Assembly (NCBI RefSeq): GCF_000425745.1
Contig: NZ_KE384442.1
Span: forward strand, 314,968-378,967
From: Pseudomonas cremoricolorata DSM 17059 = NBRC 16634
Lineage (GTDB): Bacteria > Pseudomonadota > Gammaproteobacteria > Pseudomonadales > Pseudomonadaceae
Direction: 5' to 3'
DNA: 64,000 bases
Under the pieces are notes generated by a model. That model had not been told where the DNA came from, did not search any database, and was given only the letters and a program-made list of their open reading frames with translations. Position 1 is the first letter of the stretch, and the number at the start of each line of letters is the position of its first letter. The position numbers were made by a program, and so were the translations under genes. Shown here one piece after another: positions 18,001 to 26,564 of this stretch.

Positions 18001-18537
18001 CAGCGCATCATCGACCTCAAGCCCTCGCGTGAGGTGCAGACCGTGGCCGGGATGATCATTGCCCTGCGCGTGATGAAGAACAAGAAAGGCGACAAGATGG
18101 GCTTCGTCACCCTCGACGACCGTTCCGGACGTATCGAAGCCTCGTTGTTCGCCGATGCCTTCATGGCTGCGCAGGCCCTGTTGCAGACCGACGCCATGGT
18201 GGTGATCGAAGGCGAGGTCAGCCACGATGACTTTTCCGGCGGCCTGCGCTTGCGGGTCAAGCAAGTGATGACCATGGAAGATGCGCGCACCCGGCTCGCT
18301 GAAAGCCTGCGCCTGAAAATCACCCATGACGCGCTCAAGGGCGACCGTCTGAGCTGGCTGGGTGAGCTGATCACCCGTCATCGTGGCGGTTGCCCGATCA
18401 CCCTGGAGTACACCGGAAGCGACGCCAGGGCCATGTTGCAGTTCGGCGAGCAGTGGTGCATCGACCCGGCAGATGGGCTGATCCAGACGCTGCGTGACCA
18501 GTTCGGACGTGAGAACGTCTTCCTGCAATATCGTTGA
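15013..18537 (+). CDS. dnaE: DNA polymerase III subunit alpha
   Basis: Catalytic subunit of the replicative polymerase. The 1174-residue protein has an N-terminal PHP domain (HLRVHSEFSLVDG), the palm with catalytic aspartates in PDFDVDF (Asp403 and Asp405), a helix-hairpin-helix region, an OB fold and the beta-clamp region toward the C-terminus. The ATG at 15013 follows ACAGGAACATCC and gives the family length; an in-frame ATG at 14965 would sit on the predicted -10. It is the only very large gene here and is intact. Confidence 0.98.
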   Translation: MPVSFVHLRVHSEFSLVDGLVRVKPLAKALSGMNMPAVAITDQSNMCSLVKFYKSAMGAGIKPICGADLWLAGSTADAPLSRICLLAMNPEGYRNLTELISRGWVEGQRNGLVIIQRDWIAPASAGLIGLSAAREGDIGMALLAGRQAEAESLLRDWMQMLPERFYVEVQRTGRPNEEEYLHAAVALADQMGAPLVATNDVRFLKQSDFDAHETRVCIGEGWTLDDPRRPRHYSDEQYLKSAEQMAELFSDLPDAIANTVEIAKRCNIQVQLGKAFLPDFPTPNGMGIDDYLRHVSHEGLEERLAVLWPKDSTPNYEEKRQVYLDRLKFELDIIIQMGFPGYFLIVMDFIKWAKNNGVPVGPGRGSGAGSLVAYVLKITDLDPLAYDLLFERFLNPERVSMPDFDVDFCMDGRDRVIEYVADAYGRNAVSQIITFGTMAAKAVVRDVARVQGKSYGLADRLSKMIPFEVGMTLEKAFEQEEILRDFLKSDEEAKEIWDMALKLEGVTRGTGKHAGGVVIAPTKLTDFSPVACDEEGGGLVTQFDKDDVEAAGLVKFDFLGLRTLTIIKWAMETINREQAKAGLPDLNIDFIPLDDRKTYELLQKAETTAVFQLESRGMKELIKKLKPDCLEDLIALVALFRPGPLQSGMVDDFINRKHGRAELAYPHPDYQYDGLQPVLAPTYGIILYQEQVMQIAQVMAGYTLGEADMLRRAMGKKKPEEMAKQRGGFIDGCSRNNIEADLAGNIFDLVEKFAGYGFNKSHSAAYGLVSYQTAWLKTHHPAPFMAAVLSADMHNTDKVVVLIEEVRSMKLRLDAPDVNSSEFKFTVNDDGRIVYGLGAIKGVGEGPVEAIVEARAEGGPFKDLFDFCERVDLKRINKRTLDALIRSGALDRLGPHFHDEIKAYHASIDINRAVLVSALEEAIKSAEQTARTAQSGHVDLFGGVFVEQDADVYANHRKARELTLKERLRGEKDTLGLYLTGHPIDEYESEIRRFARQRIIDLKPSREVQTVAGMIIALRVMKNKKGDKMGFVTLDDRSGRIEASLFADAFMAAQALLQTDAMVVIEGEVSHDDFSGGLRLRVKQVMTMEDARTRLAESLRLKITHDALKGDRLSWLGELITRHRGGCPITLEYTGSDARAMLQFGEQWCIDPADGLIQTLRDQFGRENVFLQYR

Positions 18538-18640
18538 ACCGACCAATTAAACTCGACCTCAACGCGCCTGATCCCTTAAGGTATGGCGCCAAACGGATCA
18601 ACCGGCCGGCCGCCTGGCCGTAGACCCAAGACGGATGCTT

Positions 18641-19588
18641 ATGAACCCGAATTTCCTTGATTTCGAACAGCCGATTGCCGACCTGCAAGCCAAGATCGAA
18701 GGCCTGCGCCTAGTTGGCAACGACAATTCGCTGAACATCAGCGATGAAATTGCCCGTCTGGAAGACAAGAGCAACAGTCTCACCGAAAGCATCTTCGGTA
18801 ATCTGACCAGCTGGCAGATCGCGCGTCTGGCGCGTCATCCACGTCGTCCCTACACCCTCGACTACCTCGAGCACATCTTCACCGAATTCGAAGAACTGCA
18901 CGGCGACCGGCACTTCTCCGATGACGCTGCCATCGTCGGCGGCACCGCGCGCCTGGATGGCAAGCCGGTGATGGTCATCGGTCATCAGAAAGGCCGTGAA
19001 GTGCGTGAGAAGGTGCGTCGCAACTTCGGCATGCCGCGTCCCGAGGGCTACCGCAAGGCGTGCCGCCTGATGGAAATGGCCGAGCGCTTCAAGATGCCGA
19101 TCCTGACCTTCATCGACACCCCGGGTGCCTACCCAGGTATCGACGCCGAAGAGCGCAACCAGAGTGAAGCCATCGCCTGGAACCTGCGGGTCATGGCGCG
19201 TCTGAAGACGCCGATCATCGCCACCGTGATTGGCGAAGGCGGCTCGGGCGGTGCACTGGCGATCGGCGTGTGCGATCAGCTGAACATGCTGCAGTACTCC
19301 ACCTACTCGGTAATTTCCCCGGAAGGCTGCGCGTCGATCCTGTGGAAAACCGCCGACAAGGCAGCCGATGCGGCCGAAGCCATGGGCATCACCGCCGAGC
19401 GCCTGAAGAGCCTGAACATCGTCGACAAGGTCATCACTGAACCGCTGGGCGGCGCTCATCGCGACCCAGCCCTGATGGCCGAGCGCGTACGCCAGAGCCT
19501 GGTCGAGCAGCTCGATGAGCTGAGCACCTTCGATCACGACGCGCTGCTCGCGCGCCGCTACGAGCGCTTGATGAGCTACGGTCTGTAA
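18641..19588 (+). CDS. accA: Acetyl-CoA carboxylase carboxyltransferase subunit alpha
   Basis: With AccD it transfers carboxyl from biotin to acetyl-CoA to form malonyl-CoA, the first step of fatty-acid synthesis. The 315-residue product begins MNPNFLDFEQPIADLQAKI and has the crotonase-like carboxyltransferase fold with GEGGSGGALAIG near residues 202-213. An upstream in-frame ATG at 18635 adds only two residues. The dnaE-accA-tilS order is conserved in Pseudomonas. Confidence 0.97.
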   Translation: MNPNFLDFEQPIADLQAKIEGLRLVGNDNSLNISDEIARLEDKSNSLTESIFGNLTSWQIARLARHPRRPYTLDYLEHIFTEFEELHGDRHFSDDAAIVGGTARLDGKPVMVIGHQKGREVREKVRRNFGMPRPEGYRKACRLMEMAERFKMPILTFIDTPGAYPGIDAEERNQSEAIAWNLRVMARLKTPIIATVIGEGGSGGALAIGVCDQLNMLQYSTYSVISPEGCASILWKTADKAADAAEAMGITAERLKSLNIVDKVITEPLGGAHRDPALMAERVRQSLVEQLDELSTFDHDALLARRYERLMSYGL

Positions 19589-19603
19589 TCGCCGTCTCAC
19601 TCG

Positions 19604-19639
19604 GCAGAGGCTGCACCGCCACGGCGGTGCAGCCTCTGC
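19604..19639 (+). terminator. Long perfect hairpin between accA and tilS
   Basis: A 17-base perfect inverted repeat (arms 19604-19620 and 19623-19639) with only two bases between the arms, about 15 nt past accA and ending 12 nt before tilS. It has no T-run, so it may act as an mRNA stabiliser or attenuator rather than a full terminator. It sits just upstream of the tilS ribosome-binding region. Confidence 0.65.
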
Positions 19640-19651
19640 AAGCAGGGCACC

Positions 19652-20947
19652 ATGTTCGATCTTCCTTCCCTGTTCAGCCCCTGGCTGAATGCCCGTCGCT
19701 GGTACGTCGCCCTGTCGGGCGGGCTTGATTCCAGCGTTCTGCTGCACCTGCTGCACACCCTCTCGCACAGCCATCCCACGCCGCCGCTTTACGCCGTGCA
19801 TGTCCATCACGGCCTGCAATCGATCGCCGATACCTGGCCGCAGCATTGCCGGGCGTTTTGCGCGTCGCTGGGCGTCGAGTTGCGGGTGGTCGAGGTGCAG
19901 GTGCCGGCCGGCGCCAGCGTCGAGCAGGCGGCGCGCAACGCGCGCTACGCTGCGTTCGCCGCGTTGCTGGAGGAGGGCGACGTGCTGTTCACCGGCCAGC
20001 ATCAGGATGACCAGGCGGAAACCTTGCTGTTGCGCTTGCTGCGTGGCGCAGGGCTGCGCGGGCTTACCGCCATGCCGGTGCAGCGCTCGCTGGGGCAGGG
20101 GCAGGTGGTTCGGCCATTGCTCTCGATGTCGCGAAGGCAGTTGCTGGTCTACGCCCAGGGCCATGGCCTGCAGTGGGTCGAGGACCCATCCAACCAAGAC
20201 CCGCAGTTCGCACGCAATTATCTGCGCGGGGCGGTGATGCCGCTGCTGCAGCAGCGCTGGCCGCAGAGCAGCCTGAGCCTGGCGCGTAGCGCGGTGCATC
20301 TGCGCGAGGCGCTGGGCCTGCTCGATGAGGTGGCGGGTGACGATCTGCACGCCGCTCGTGGTGAAGCGGCTTTCCCGTGGCTCAAGCTCGATTCATTGGA
20401 TGTGCAGGCGCTCGGTCGCCTGTCACCGGCGCGCCAGCGCAATGCCTTGCAGCACTGGCTGAGCACGCGCACCCGCCTGCCGGACACCCGGCACTGGGCC
20501 GGCTGGGACGCTCTGCGTGACGCCGGCGCCGATGCCCAGCCCGTGTGGCGGCTGACCGATGGCCTGTTGCAACGCAGCCAGGGCCGGGTCTGGTGGCTGA
20601 GCGGCGAGTGGTTGCAGCAGCCGGCCGGCGCGCAGGCATGGGAAGCGCCGACGCAGCCATTGCCATTGCTCGGCAACGGTCAGCTGAGGGTTGTCGGACG
20701 GTGCCCACCCGGCCCGCTGCGGGTGTCTTATCGTCAGGGTGGCGAAGTGCTCGATCTGCCGGGGCGTGGCCATCGCGATCTCAAGCGCTTGCTAAACGAA
20801 AGCCATCTGCCGCACTTCGTTCGCCAGCGCCTGCCCCTGCTGTGGCAGGGTGATCGACTGCTGGCGGTGGCCAATCTGCCGGCACTTGGCACAAGCGACC
20901 TGCAACTGCTGTGGCAGCCGCCGACCTGCGCGCAAGGTTTGAGCTGA
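19652..20947 (+). CDS. tilS: tRNA(Ile)-lysidine synthase
   Basis: Uses ATP and lysine to convert C34 of the CAU-anticodon tRNA-Ile to lysidine, so that it reads AUA. The 431-residue protein has the PP-loop motif SGGLDS at 22-27, the conserved HVHHGLQ segment and GQHQDDQAET, then the TilS-specific central and C-terminal domains. Ribosome binding appears weak (AGGG four bases before the ATG) and lies right after the long hairpin. Confidence 0.96.
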   Translation: MFDLPSLFSPWLNARRWYVALSGGLDSSVLLHLLHTLSHSHPTPPLYAVHVHHGLQSIADTWPQHCRAFCASLGVELRVVEVQVPAGASVEQAARNARYAAFAALLEEGDVLFTGQHQDDQAETLLLRLLRGAGLRGLTAMPVQRSLGQGQVVRPLLSMSRRQLLVYAQGHGLQWVEDPSNQDPQFARNYLRGAVMPLLQQRWPQSSLSLARSAVHLREALGLLDEVAGDDLHAARGEAAFPWLKLDSLDVQALGRLSPARQRNALQHWLSTRTRLPDTRHWAGWDALRDAGADAQPVWRLTDGLLQRSQGRVWWLSGEWLQQPAGAQAWEAPTQPLPLLGNGQLRVVGRCPPGPLRVSYRQGGEVLDLPGRGHRDLKRLLNESHLPHFVRQRLPLLWQGDRLLAVANLPALGTSDLQLLWQPPTCAQGLS

Positions 20948-21217
20948 TGTGGACATTCCGGTAGACTACCCTCCCTTCTCTGATACAACTTCTGTGGCTT
21001 CTTCGAAAACGCAGCAGTTGCCGATTACCAAGCAGTTTTTTGCTGAGCTGATTTCTGAAAATGACAAGCGAGCTCCATGCCGGGGTTACCCCGGTCTGTA
21101 CAGACGCGGCAGTTTTTCGAGATGCACTGTGATTGACGCAGGTGATCGGGGGCTTCGGCCTTCCTTCGCTTTCTCCGGCGGCGCTGGCCGCTTTAACGCA
21201 GACTTCTAGGGTTTTTC
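20948..21217 (+). other. tilS-pyrG intergenic region
   Basis: 270 bases. The GTG at 20949 opens an 86-codon frame, but its codon use and composition are unlike coding sequence and I do not call it. A small hairpin CCGGGG/CCCCGG lies at 21080-21094. It probably holds the pyrG promoter and leader; I see no clear -35/-10 pair. Confidence 0.4.
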
Positions 21218-22846
21218 ATGACGCGCTACATATTCGTCACGGGCGGTGTTGTTTCTTCATTGGGGAAAGGCATTGCCTCGGCTTCCCTGGCGGCCATCCT
21301 GGAAGCGCGGGGACTCAAGGTCACCATGCTCAAGCTGGACCCGTACATCAACGTCGATCCAGGCACCATGAGCCCGTTCCAGCATGGTGAAGTGTTCGTC
21401 ACCCAGGATGGCGCCGAGACCGACCTCGACCTGGGTCACTACGAGCGGTTCATCCGCACCACCATGACCCAGAACAACAACTTCACCACCGGCCGTGTCT
21501 ACGAGCACGTGCTGCGCAAAGAGCGCCGTGGTGATTACCTGGGCGCGACCATCCAGGTCATTCCGCACATCACCGACGAAATCAAGCGGCGCATCATCAA
21601 GGGTGCCGGCGATGCCGACGTGGCCCTGGTGGAAATCGGCGGTACGGTCGGTGATATCGAGTCGCAACCGTTCCTCGAGGCAATCCGCCAGTTGCGCGTC
21701 GAAGTCGGCTCCAAGCGCGCCATGCTCATGCACCTGACGCTTGTGCCGTACATCGCCACTGCCGGCGAAACCAAGACCAAGCCTACCCAGCACTCGGTCA
21801 AGGAACTGCGCTCCATCGGCCTGCAGCCTGACGTGCTGATCTGCCGTTCCGACCACCCGGTCGATGCTTCGTCGCGGCGCAAGATCGCCCTGTTCACCAA
21901 CGTTGAAGAGCGTGCGGTGATTTCCCTGGAAGACGTCGACACCATCTACAAGATTCCGGGTGTGCTGCATGCACAGGGTCTGGATGACTTCGTCACCGAG
22001 CGCTTCGGCCTGCAGTGCAACAGCGCCGACCTGTCCGAGTGGGACAAAGTGGTCGACGCCAAGCTCAACCCCGAGCGCGAAGTCACCATCGCCATGGTCG
22101 GCAAGTACATGGAGCTGCTCGATGCCTACAAGTCGCTGATCGAAGCGATGAGCCATGCCGGCATCCAGAACCGCACCAAGGTCAACCTGCGCTACATCGA
22201 CTCCGAAGACATCGAGAACCAGGGCACCAGCCTGCTGGAAGGCGCTGATGCCATCCTGGTGCCGGGTGGCTTCGGTCTGCGCGGCGTGGAAGGCAAGATC
22301 CAGGCGGTGCAGTTCGCCCGTGAAAACAAGGTTCCGTACCTGGGCATCTGCCTGGGCATGCAGGTGGCGGTCATCGAGTTCGCCCGCAACGTGCTGGGCT
22401 GGAAAGATGCCAACTCCACCGAGTTCGACCGCAACAGCGGCCACCCGGTAGTCGGTCTGATCACCGAGTGGGCCGACAACACCGGCGCAGTCGAAACCCG
22501 CACCGAAACCTCCGACCTGGGCGGCACCATGCGCCTGGGCGCCCAAGAGTGCCAGCTGGTGTCCAGCTCCAAGGTTCACGACTGCTATGGCAAGGACGTG
22601 ATCGTCGAGCGTCACCGTCACCGCTATGAGGTCAACAACGTTCTGTTGCCTCAGATGGTCGAAGCTGGCCTGGTGATTTCCGGTCGCTCCGGCGATGGTG
22701 CACTGGTCGAAGTGGTCGAGTCCAAGGACCATCCGTGGTTCGTCGCCTGCCAGTTCCACCCCGAGTTCACCTCCACCCCGCGCGACGGTCACCCGCTGTT
22801 CAGCGGTTTCGTCAAGGCGGCACTGGCGCAGAAAGACAGGGCCTGA
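21218..22846 (+). CDS. pyrG: CTP synthase (glutamine-hydrolysing)
   Basis: Makes CTP from UTP, ATP and glutamine. The 542-residue protein has the N-terminal amidoligase domain (MTRYIFVTGGVVSSLGKGI, P-loop-like) and a C-terminal class I glutamine amidotransferase domain with nucleophile Cys378 in GICLGM and the FHPEF catalytic-His segment near the end. In P. aeruginosa it is followed by kdsA and then eno; here eno follows directly after 261 bases. Confidence 0.98.
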   Translation: MTRYIFVTGGVVSSLGKGIASASLAAILEARGLKVTMLKLDPYINVDPGTMSPFQHGEVFVTQDGAETDLDLGHYERFIRTTMTQNNNFTTGRVYEHVLRKERRGDYLGATIQVIPHITDEIKRRIIKGAGDADVALVEIGGTVGDIESQPFLEAIRQLRVEVGSKRAMLMHLTLVPYIATAGETKTKPTQHSVKELRSIGLQPDVLICRSDHPVDASSRRKIALFTNVEERAVISLEDVDTIYKIPGVLHAQGLDDFVTERFGLQCNSADLSEWDKVVDAKLNPEREVTIAMVGKYMELLDAYKSLIEAMSHAGIQNRTKVNLRYIDSEDIENQGTSLLEGADAILVPGGFGLRGVEGKIQAVQFARENKVPYLGICLGMQVAVIEFARNVLGWKDANSTEFDRNSGHPVVGLITEWADNTGAVETRTETSDLGGTMRLGAQECQLVSSSKVHDCYGKDVIVERHRHRYEVNNVLLPQMVEAGLVISGRSGDGALVEVVESKDHPWFVACQFHPEFTSTPRDGHPLFSGFVKAALAQKDRA

Positions 22847-23107
22847 GCCAATTCGGTGGGCGCGGCGCTGCGCTGCTCCCACCGGGCTAGCCTTGCTGTC
22901 ACCCGCTTATCGGTTGGCGCGGGTGAAAGTTTTCCGACGGTAGAAACCACATGCCGCGGGTTTCTCCGGTAAAGTACCGCCCGTTCTTGCGCTGACCCTT
23001 CGGTCAGTGGATTGCCGGCGCCAGGCCTGCCGCTGCATCACCCGCCTGGCCCATGGCCGAAATTTCCTAGCTGCGTTGTTTTCGTCAATTCTGGAGTGCT
23101 TAGAACA
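22847..23107 (+). other. pyrG-eno intergenic region (kdsA position, no gene)
   Basis: 261 bases with several short inverted repeats (22855-22883, 22900-22925, 22943-22964) and no coding frame resembling KdsA. An in-frame extension upstream of eno exists from 23012 but is not conserved-looking. It likely holds the eno promoter. Confidence 0.5.
22855..22883 (+). terminator. Hairpin after pyrG
   Basis: GGTGGG / CCCACC arms flank a GC-rich partly self-complementary loop, 9 nt past the pyrG stop. A second stem CACCCGC / GCGGGTG lies at 22900-22925 and is followed by an AAAGTTTT stretch. Together they likely end pyrG transcription. Confidence 0.5.
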
Positions 23108-24397
23108 ATGGCAAAAATCGTCGACATCAAAGGTCGTGAAGTTCTCGATTCTCGTGGCAACCCCACCGTGGAAGCCGATGTACTGCTCGACAACGGCATC
23201 ATCGGCAGCGCCTGCGCGCCGTCCGGTGCTTCCACCGGCTCGCGCGAAGCGCTGGAGCTGCGTGATGGCGACAAGAGCCGTTACCTGGGCAAAGGTGTAT
23301 TGAAGGCCGTCGCCAACATCAACGGCCCGATCCGCGAGCTGCTGCTGGGCAAGGACCCGTCCGACCAGAAAGCCCTCGACCGCGCCATGATCGAACTGGA
23401 CGGCACCGAGAACAAGGCATCGCTGGGCGCCAACGCCATCCTCGCGGTTTCCCTGGCCGCGGCCAAGGCCGCTGCCCAAGACCAGGACCTGCCGCTGTAC
23501 GCGCACATCGCCAACCTCAATGGCACCCCAGGCCAGTACTCCATGCCGGTTCCGATGATGAACATCATCAACGGCGGCGAGCACGCTGATAACAACGTCG
23601 ACATCCAGGAATTCATGGTGCAGCCAGTCGGCGCCAAGACCTTCTCCGATGGCCTGCGCATGGGCACCGAAATCTTCCATCACCTCAAGGCGGTTCTGAA
23701 GGCTCGCGGCCTGAACACCGCAGTGGGCGATGAAGGTGGCTTCGCGCCGAACCTGGCCTCCAACGAAGACGCCCTGGGCGCCATCGCCGAAGCCGTGGAA
23801 AAAGCTGGCTACAAACTGGGCACCGACGTCACCCTGGCGTTGGACTGCGCGGCGTCCGAATTCTATGAAGACGGCAAGTACAACCTCTCGGGTGAAGGCA
23901 AGTCGTTCGACGCCGAAGGCTTCGCCGACTACCTCAAGGGCCTGACCGAGCGTTTCCCGATCATCTCCATCGAAGACGGTCTGGACGAATCCGACTGGGC
24001 CGGCTGGAAGATCCTCACCGACAAGATCGGCGAGAAGGTGCAACTGGTCGGCGACGACCTGTTCGTCACCAACACCAAGATCCTCAAGGAAGGCATCGAC
24101 AAGGGCATCGGTAACTCGATCCTGATCAAGTTCAACCAGATCGGCTCGCTGACCGAAACCCTGGAAGCCATCCAGATGGCCAAGGCTGCCGGCTACACCG
24201 CGGTGATCTCGCACCGTTCCGGTGAAACCGAAGACTCGACCATCGCTGACCTGGCCGTCGGTACCGCTGCTGGCCAGATCAAGACCGGCTCGCTGTGCCG
24301 TTCCGATCGCGTGTCCAAGTACAACCAACTGCTGCGCATCGAAGAGCAACTGGGTGCCAAAGCGGTTTACCGCGGTCGCGACGAGTTTCGCGGTTGA
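23108..24397 (+). CDS. eno: Enolase
   Basis: Interconverts 2-phosphoglycerate and phosphoenolpyruvate and is also a scaffold of the RNA degradosome. The 429-residue product begins MAKIVDIKGREVLDSRGNPT and has the metal-binding and catalytic segments SIEDGLDE, LVGDDLFVTN and the signature LIKFNQIGSLTET. The ATG at 23108 follows GGAGTGCTTAGAACA. It precedes ftsB and ispD, as in most gammaproteobacteria. Confidence 0.98.
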   Translation: MAKIVDIKGREVLDSRGNPTVEADVLLDNGIIGSACAPSGASTGSREALELRDGDKSRYLGKGVLKAVANINGPIRELLLGKDPSDQKALDRAMIELDGTENKASLGANAILAVSLAAAKAAAQDQDLPLYAHIANLNGTPGQYSMPVPMMNIINGGEHADNNVDIQEFMVQPVGAKTFSDGLRMGTEIFHHLKAVLKARGLNTAVGDEGGFAPNLASNEDALGAIAEAVEKAGYKLGTDVTLALDCAASEFYEDGKYNLSGEGKSFDAEGFADYLKGLTERFPIISIEDGLDESDWAGWKILTDKIGEKVQLVGDDLFVTNTKILKEGIDKGIGNSILIKFNQIGSLTETLEAIQMAKAAGYTAVISHRSGETEDSTIADLAVGTAAGQIKTGSLCRSDRVSKYNQLLRIEEQLGAKAVYRGRDEFRG

Positions 24398-24480
24398 GCA
24401 AGAAGTGGTAAAAGAGGCGGCAACCGAGCGTGCCTGACGTTTTTTCAAGCGATCAGGCACTCATACGGGTTTCTGTCAAC

Positions 24481-24504
24481 GAAGCCTGGCCTTGGCCAGG
24501 CTTC
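24481..24504 (+). terminator. Hairpin after eno
   Basis: Perfect 10-base stem GAAGCCTGGC / GCCAGGCTTC with loop CTTG, 84 nt past eno and 51 nt before ftsB. There is little T-run. Confidence 0.6.
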
Positions 24505-24554
24505 GTGCTATCTGAAGCATGCGTCCGCAGCCTTTCGAATCCCTGGATACCTTG

Positions 24555-24836
24555 ATGCGCAGTCCTTACTGGTTGTTCCTCGTTCTGCTCCTGCTGCTGG
24601 CCGGCCTGCAGTACCGCCTGTGGGTGGGTAACGGCAGCCTCGCCCAGGTCGCCGAGCTCAAGCAGCAGATCGACGACCAGCACGCCGAGAACGAGCGGCT
24701 GCTCGAGCGAAACCGCGTTCTGGACGCTGAAGTGCTGGAACTGAAAAAGGGCATGGAGACCGTCGAAGAGCGCGCTCGGCATGAGCTGGGGATGGTCAAG
24801 GAGGGTGAAACCCTCTACCAGTTGCCGCAGAAATGA
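24555..24836 (+). CDS. ftsB: Cell division protein FtsB
   Basis: Small bitopic inner-membrane protein that forms the FtsQLB divisome complex. The 93-residue protein has a short cytoplasmic end, one membrane helix (about residues 4-20), then a periplasmic coiled coil (about 28-70) and a conserved end with RARHELGMVKEGE. The ATG at 24555 gives the usual length; an ATG at 24519 would add 12 residues. Its stop overlaps ispD. Confidence 0.93.
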   Translation: MRSPYWLFLVLLLLLAGLQYRLWVGNGSLAQVAELKQQIDDQHAENERLLERNRVLDAEVLELKKGMETVEERARHELGMVKEGETLYQLPQK

Positions 24837-25540
24837 GCACTCCGATGCCGACCTTCTGGGCCGTGATTCCGGCTGCGGGCGTGGGCGCGCGGATGGCTGC
24901 CGACAGGCCCAAGCAGTACCTGCCGCTAGGCACCCGCACACTGATCGAACATACCCTCGACTGCTTCCTCGACCACCCCCTGCTCAAGGGGGTGGTGGTC
25001 AGCGTTGCCGAAGACGACCCATTCTGGCCAAGCCTGGGCTGCGCCCGCGACCCGCGCGTGCAGCGCGCCAAGGGCGGACAGGAACGCGCCGATTCGGTGC
25101 TCAACGCCCTGTTGCTGCTGCATGCTCAAGGCGCCGCAGACGACGACTGGGTGCTGGTCCACGATGCCGCACGGCCAAACCTTGCCCGCGATGACCTGGA
25201 CAAATTACTGACCGAGCTGGCCGACGATGCGGTCGGCGGGCTGCTTGCAGTGCCGGCCAAAGACACACTCAAGCGCGCTGACGCGCACGGACGGGTGAGT
25301 GCCACGGTAGATCGCAGCACCATCTGGCAGGCCTACACCCCGCAGATGTTCCGCCTCGGCATGCTGCACCGGGCACTGGCCGAGTGCCTGGTGTCGGAGG
25401 TGAAGGTGACCGATGAGTCGTCTGCCATCGAATGGGCCGGGCATGCGCCACGGCTGGTCGAGGGGCGCAGCGACAACCTCAAGGTGACCCGGCCCGAGGA
25501 TCTGGAATGGCTGCGCCAACGCTGGGCTGGCCGGCGCTGA
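24833..25540 (+). CDS. ispD: 2-C-methyl-D-erythritol 4-phosphate cytidylyltransferase
   Basis: Third MEP-pathway step: MEP plus CTP to CDP-methylerythritol. The 235-residue nucleotidyltransferase has the CTP-binding N-terminal motif AVIPAAGVGARM, then RPKQYLPLG, and the VHDAARP segment. It overlaps the ftsB stop by 4 bases. ispF lies 3 kb away rather than adjacent, with the formaldehyde genes between. Confidence 0.96.
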   Translation: MSTPMPTFWAVIPAAGVGARMAADRPKQYLPLGTRTLIEHTLDCFLDHPLLKGVVVSVAEDDPFWPSLGCARDPRVQRAKGGQERADSVLNALLLLHAQGAADDDWVLVHDAARPNLARDDLDKLLTELADDAVGGLLAVPAKDTLKRADAHGRVSATVDRSTIWQAYTPQMFRLGMLHRALAECLVSEVKVTDESSAIEWAGHAPRLVEGRSDNLKVTRPEDLEWLRQRWAGRR

Positions 25541-25559
25541 TCCATTCTCGGGCGATGGC

Positions 25560-26456
25560 TCAGCCTTGGCGATACTCTGGCAGCTCCGCCAGACCTTCTT
25601 TCAGGTAATCCACCAGACGCCGTACCTTCGGTGACAAGTGCCGTTGCTGTGGGTATAGCGCCCACACCGCGGTATTGGGCGGCTGATGGGCGTGCAGCAG
25701 CGATACCAGCGCGCCACTGCGCAGGTGTTCCAGCACGTAATAATCAGGTAGCTGGGCCAGCCCCATGCCCTGCAATGCAGCGTCGAGCACCGCCTGGCCG
25801 CTGTTGCAGCGCCAGTTGCCTTGCACGCGCTGACTCAGTTCGCGACCCTCCTGTTGCAACACCCAGATGTCCGAGCTGCCGATCAGGCAGTTATGCCTGG
25901 CCAGCTCAGACAGGCTGTGCGGCCGTCCGTAGCGCTCCAGGTACGCGGGTGACGCGCAAACGTACATGCGCCGCGGCGCCAGACGGCTGGCCACCAGCCG
26001 TGAGTCCTGCAGGCGACCCAGGCGAATGGCCAGGTCCATGCCTTCGTGCAGCAGGTCGAGTGTGCTGTTGCTCAGTTCCACCTCGATGCGTAGCTGCGGA
26101 TAGTGCGCCATGAAGCGGGTCACCAGCGGCACGATGAAGCGCTCGCCATAGGCCACCGCGCAGGTCATGCGCAGCAGACCCTTGGGCTCGCTGGCCAGAT
26201 CGCCCATCGCCCGCAGCGCTTCCTCGCGACCGTCCTGCAGACGCTGGCAATGATGCAGAAACGTCTGCCCGGCCTCGCTCAGCGTGACCCGACGGGTGCT
26301 GCGATACAGCAGGCGCGTCTGCAAGCGTTCCTCGAGCCGGGCGATCTGCCGACTCACATGCGATGACGACACGCCAAGGCGCTCGGCAGCGGCGGTGAAT
26401 TGCCCGGACTCGGCTACCGCCACGAATTCGTCGATGCCTTCCCAGCGACTGCTCAT
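25560..26456 (-). CDS. LysR-family transcriptional regulator next to adhC
   Basis: The 298-residue protein has an N-terminal winged helix-turn-helix (about residues 8-65; FTAAAERLGVSSSHVSRQIA) and a C-terminal periplasmic-binding-like effector domain, the LysR layout. It is divergent from adhC with 108 bases between the starts, so it is the obvious candidate regulator of adhC-fghA. That role is inferred from position; the effector is unknown. Confidence 0.88.
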   Translation of the reverse strand: MSSRWEGIDEFVAVAESGQFTAAAERLGVSSSHVSRQIARLEERLQTRLLYRSTRRVTLSEAGQTFLHHCQRLQDGREEALRAMGDLASEPKGLLRMTCAVAYGERFIVPLVTRFMAHYPQLRIEVELSNSTLDLLHEGMDLAIRLGRLQDSRLVASRLAPRRMYVCASPAYLERYGRPHSLSELARHNCLIGSSDIWVLQQEGRELSQRVQGNWRCNSGQAVLDAALQGMGLAQLPDYYVLEHLRSGALVSLLHAHQPPNTAVWALYPQQRHLSPKVRRLVDYLKEGLAELPEYRQG

Positions 26457-26564
26457 GGATTATCCCTGTACAGCAAGAATGTTTTGTTTGTGGCCGGATT
26501 ATTCATCAAAGCCAGGTGAATTACACTCCGAGGCTGAACTGACCCCTCCCTGGAGAGCTTTTTG

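Noticed and set aside
14917..18546. 1209-codon open frame antisense to dnaE
   Set aside because: It mirrors the dnaE codons in a GC-rich gene; its translation is rich in His, Gln, Val and Gly with no recognisable domain, and dnaE is certain.
20949..21209. 86-codon frame between tilS and pyrG
   Set aside because: No Shine-Dalgarno sequence, composition unlike neighbouring genes, no similarity recognised; treated as leader or promoter sequence.
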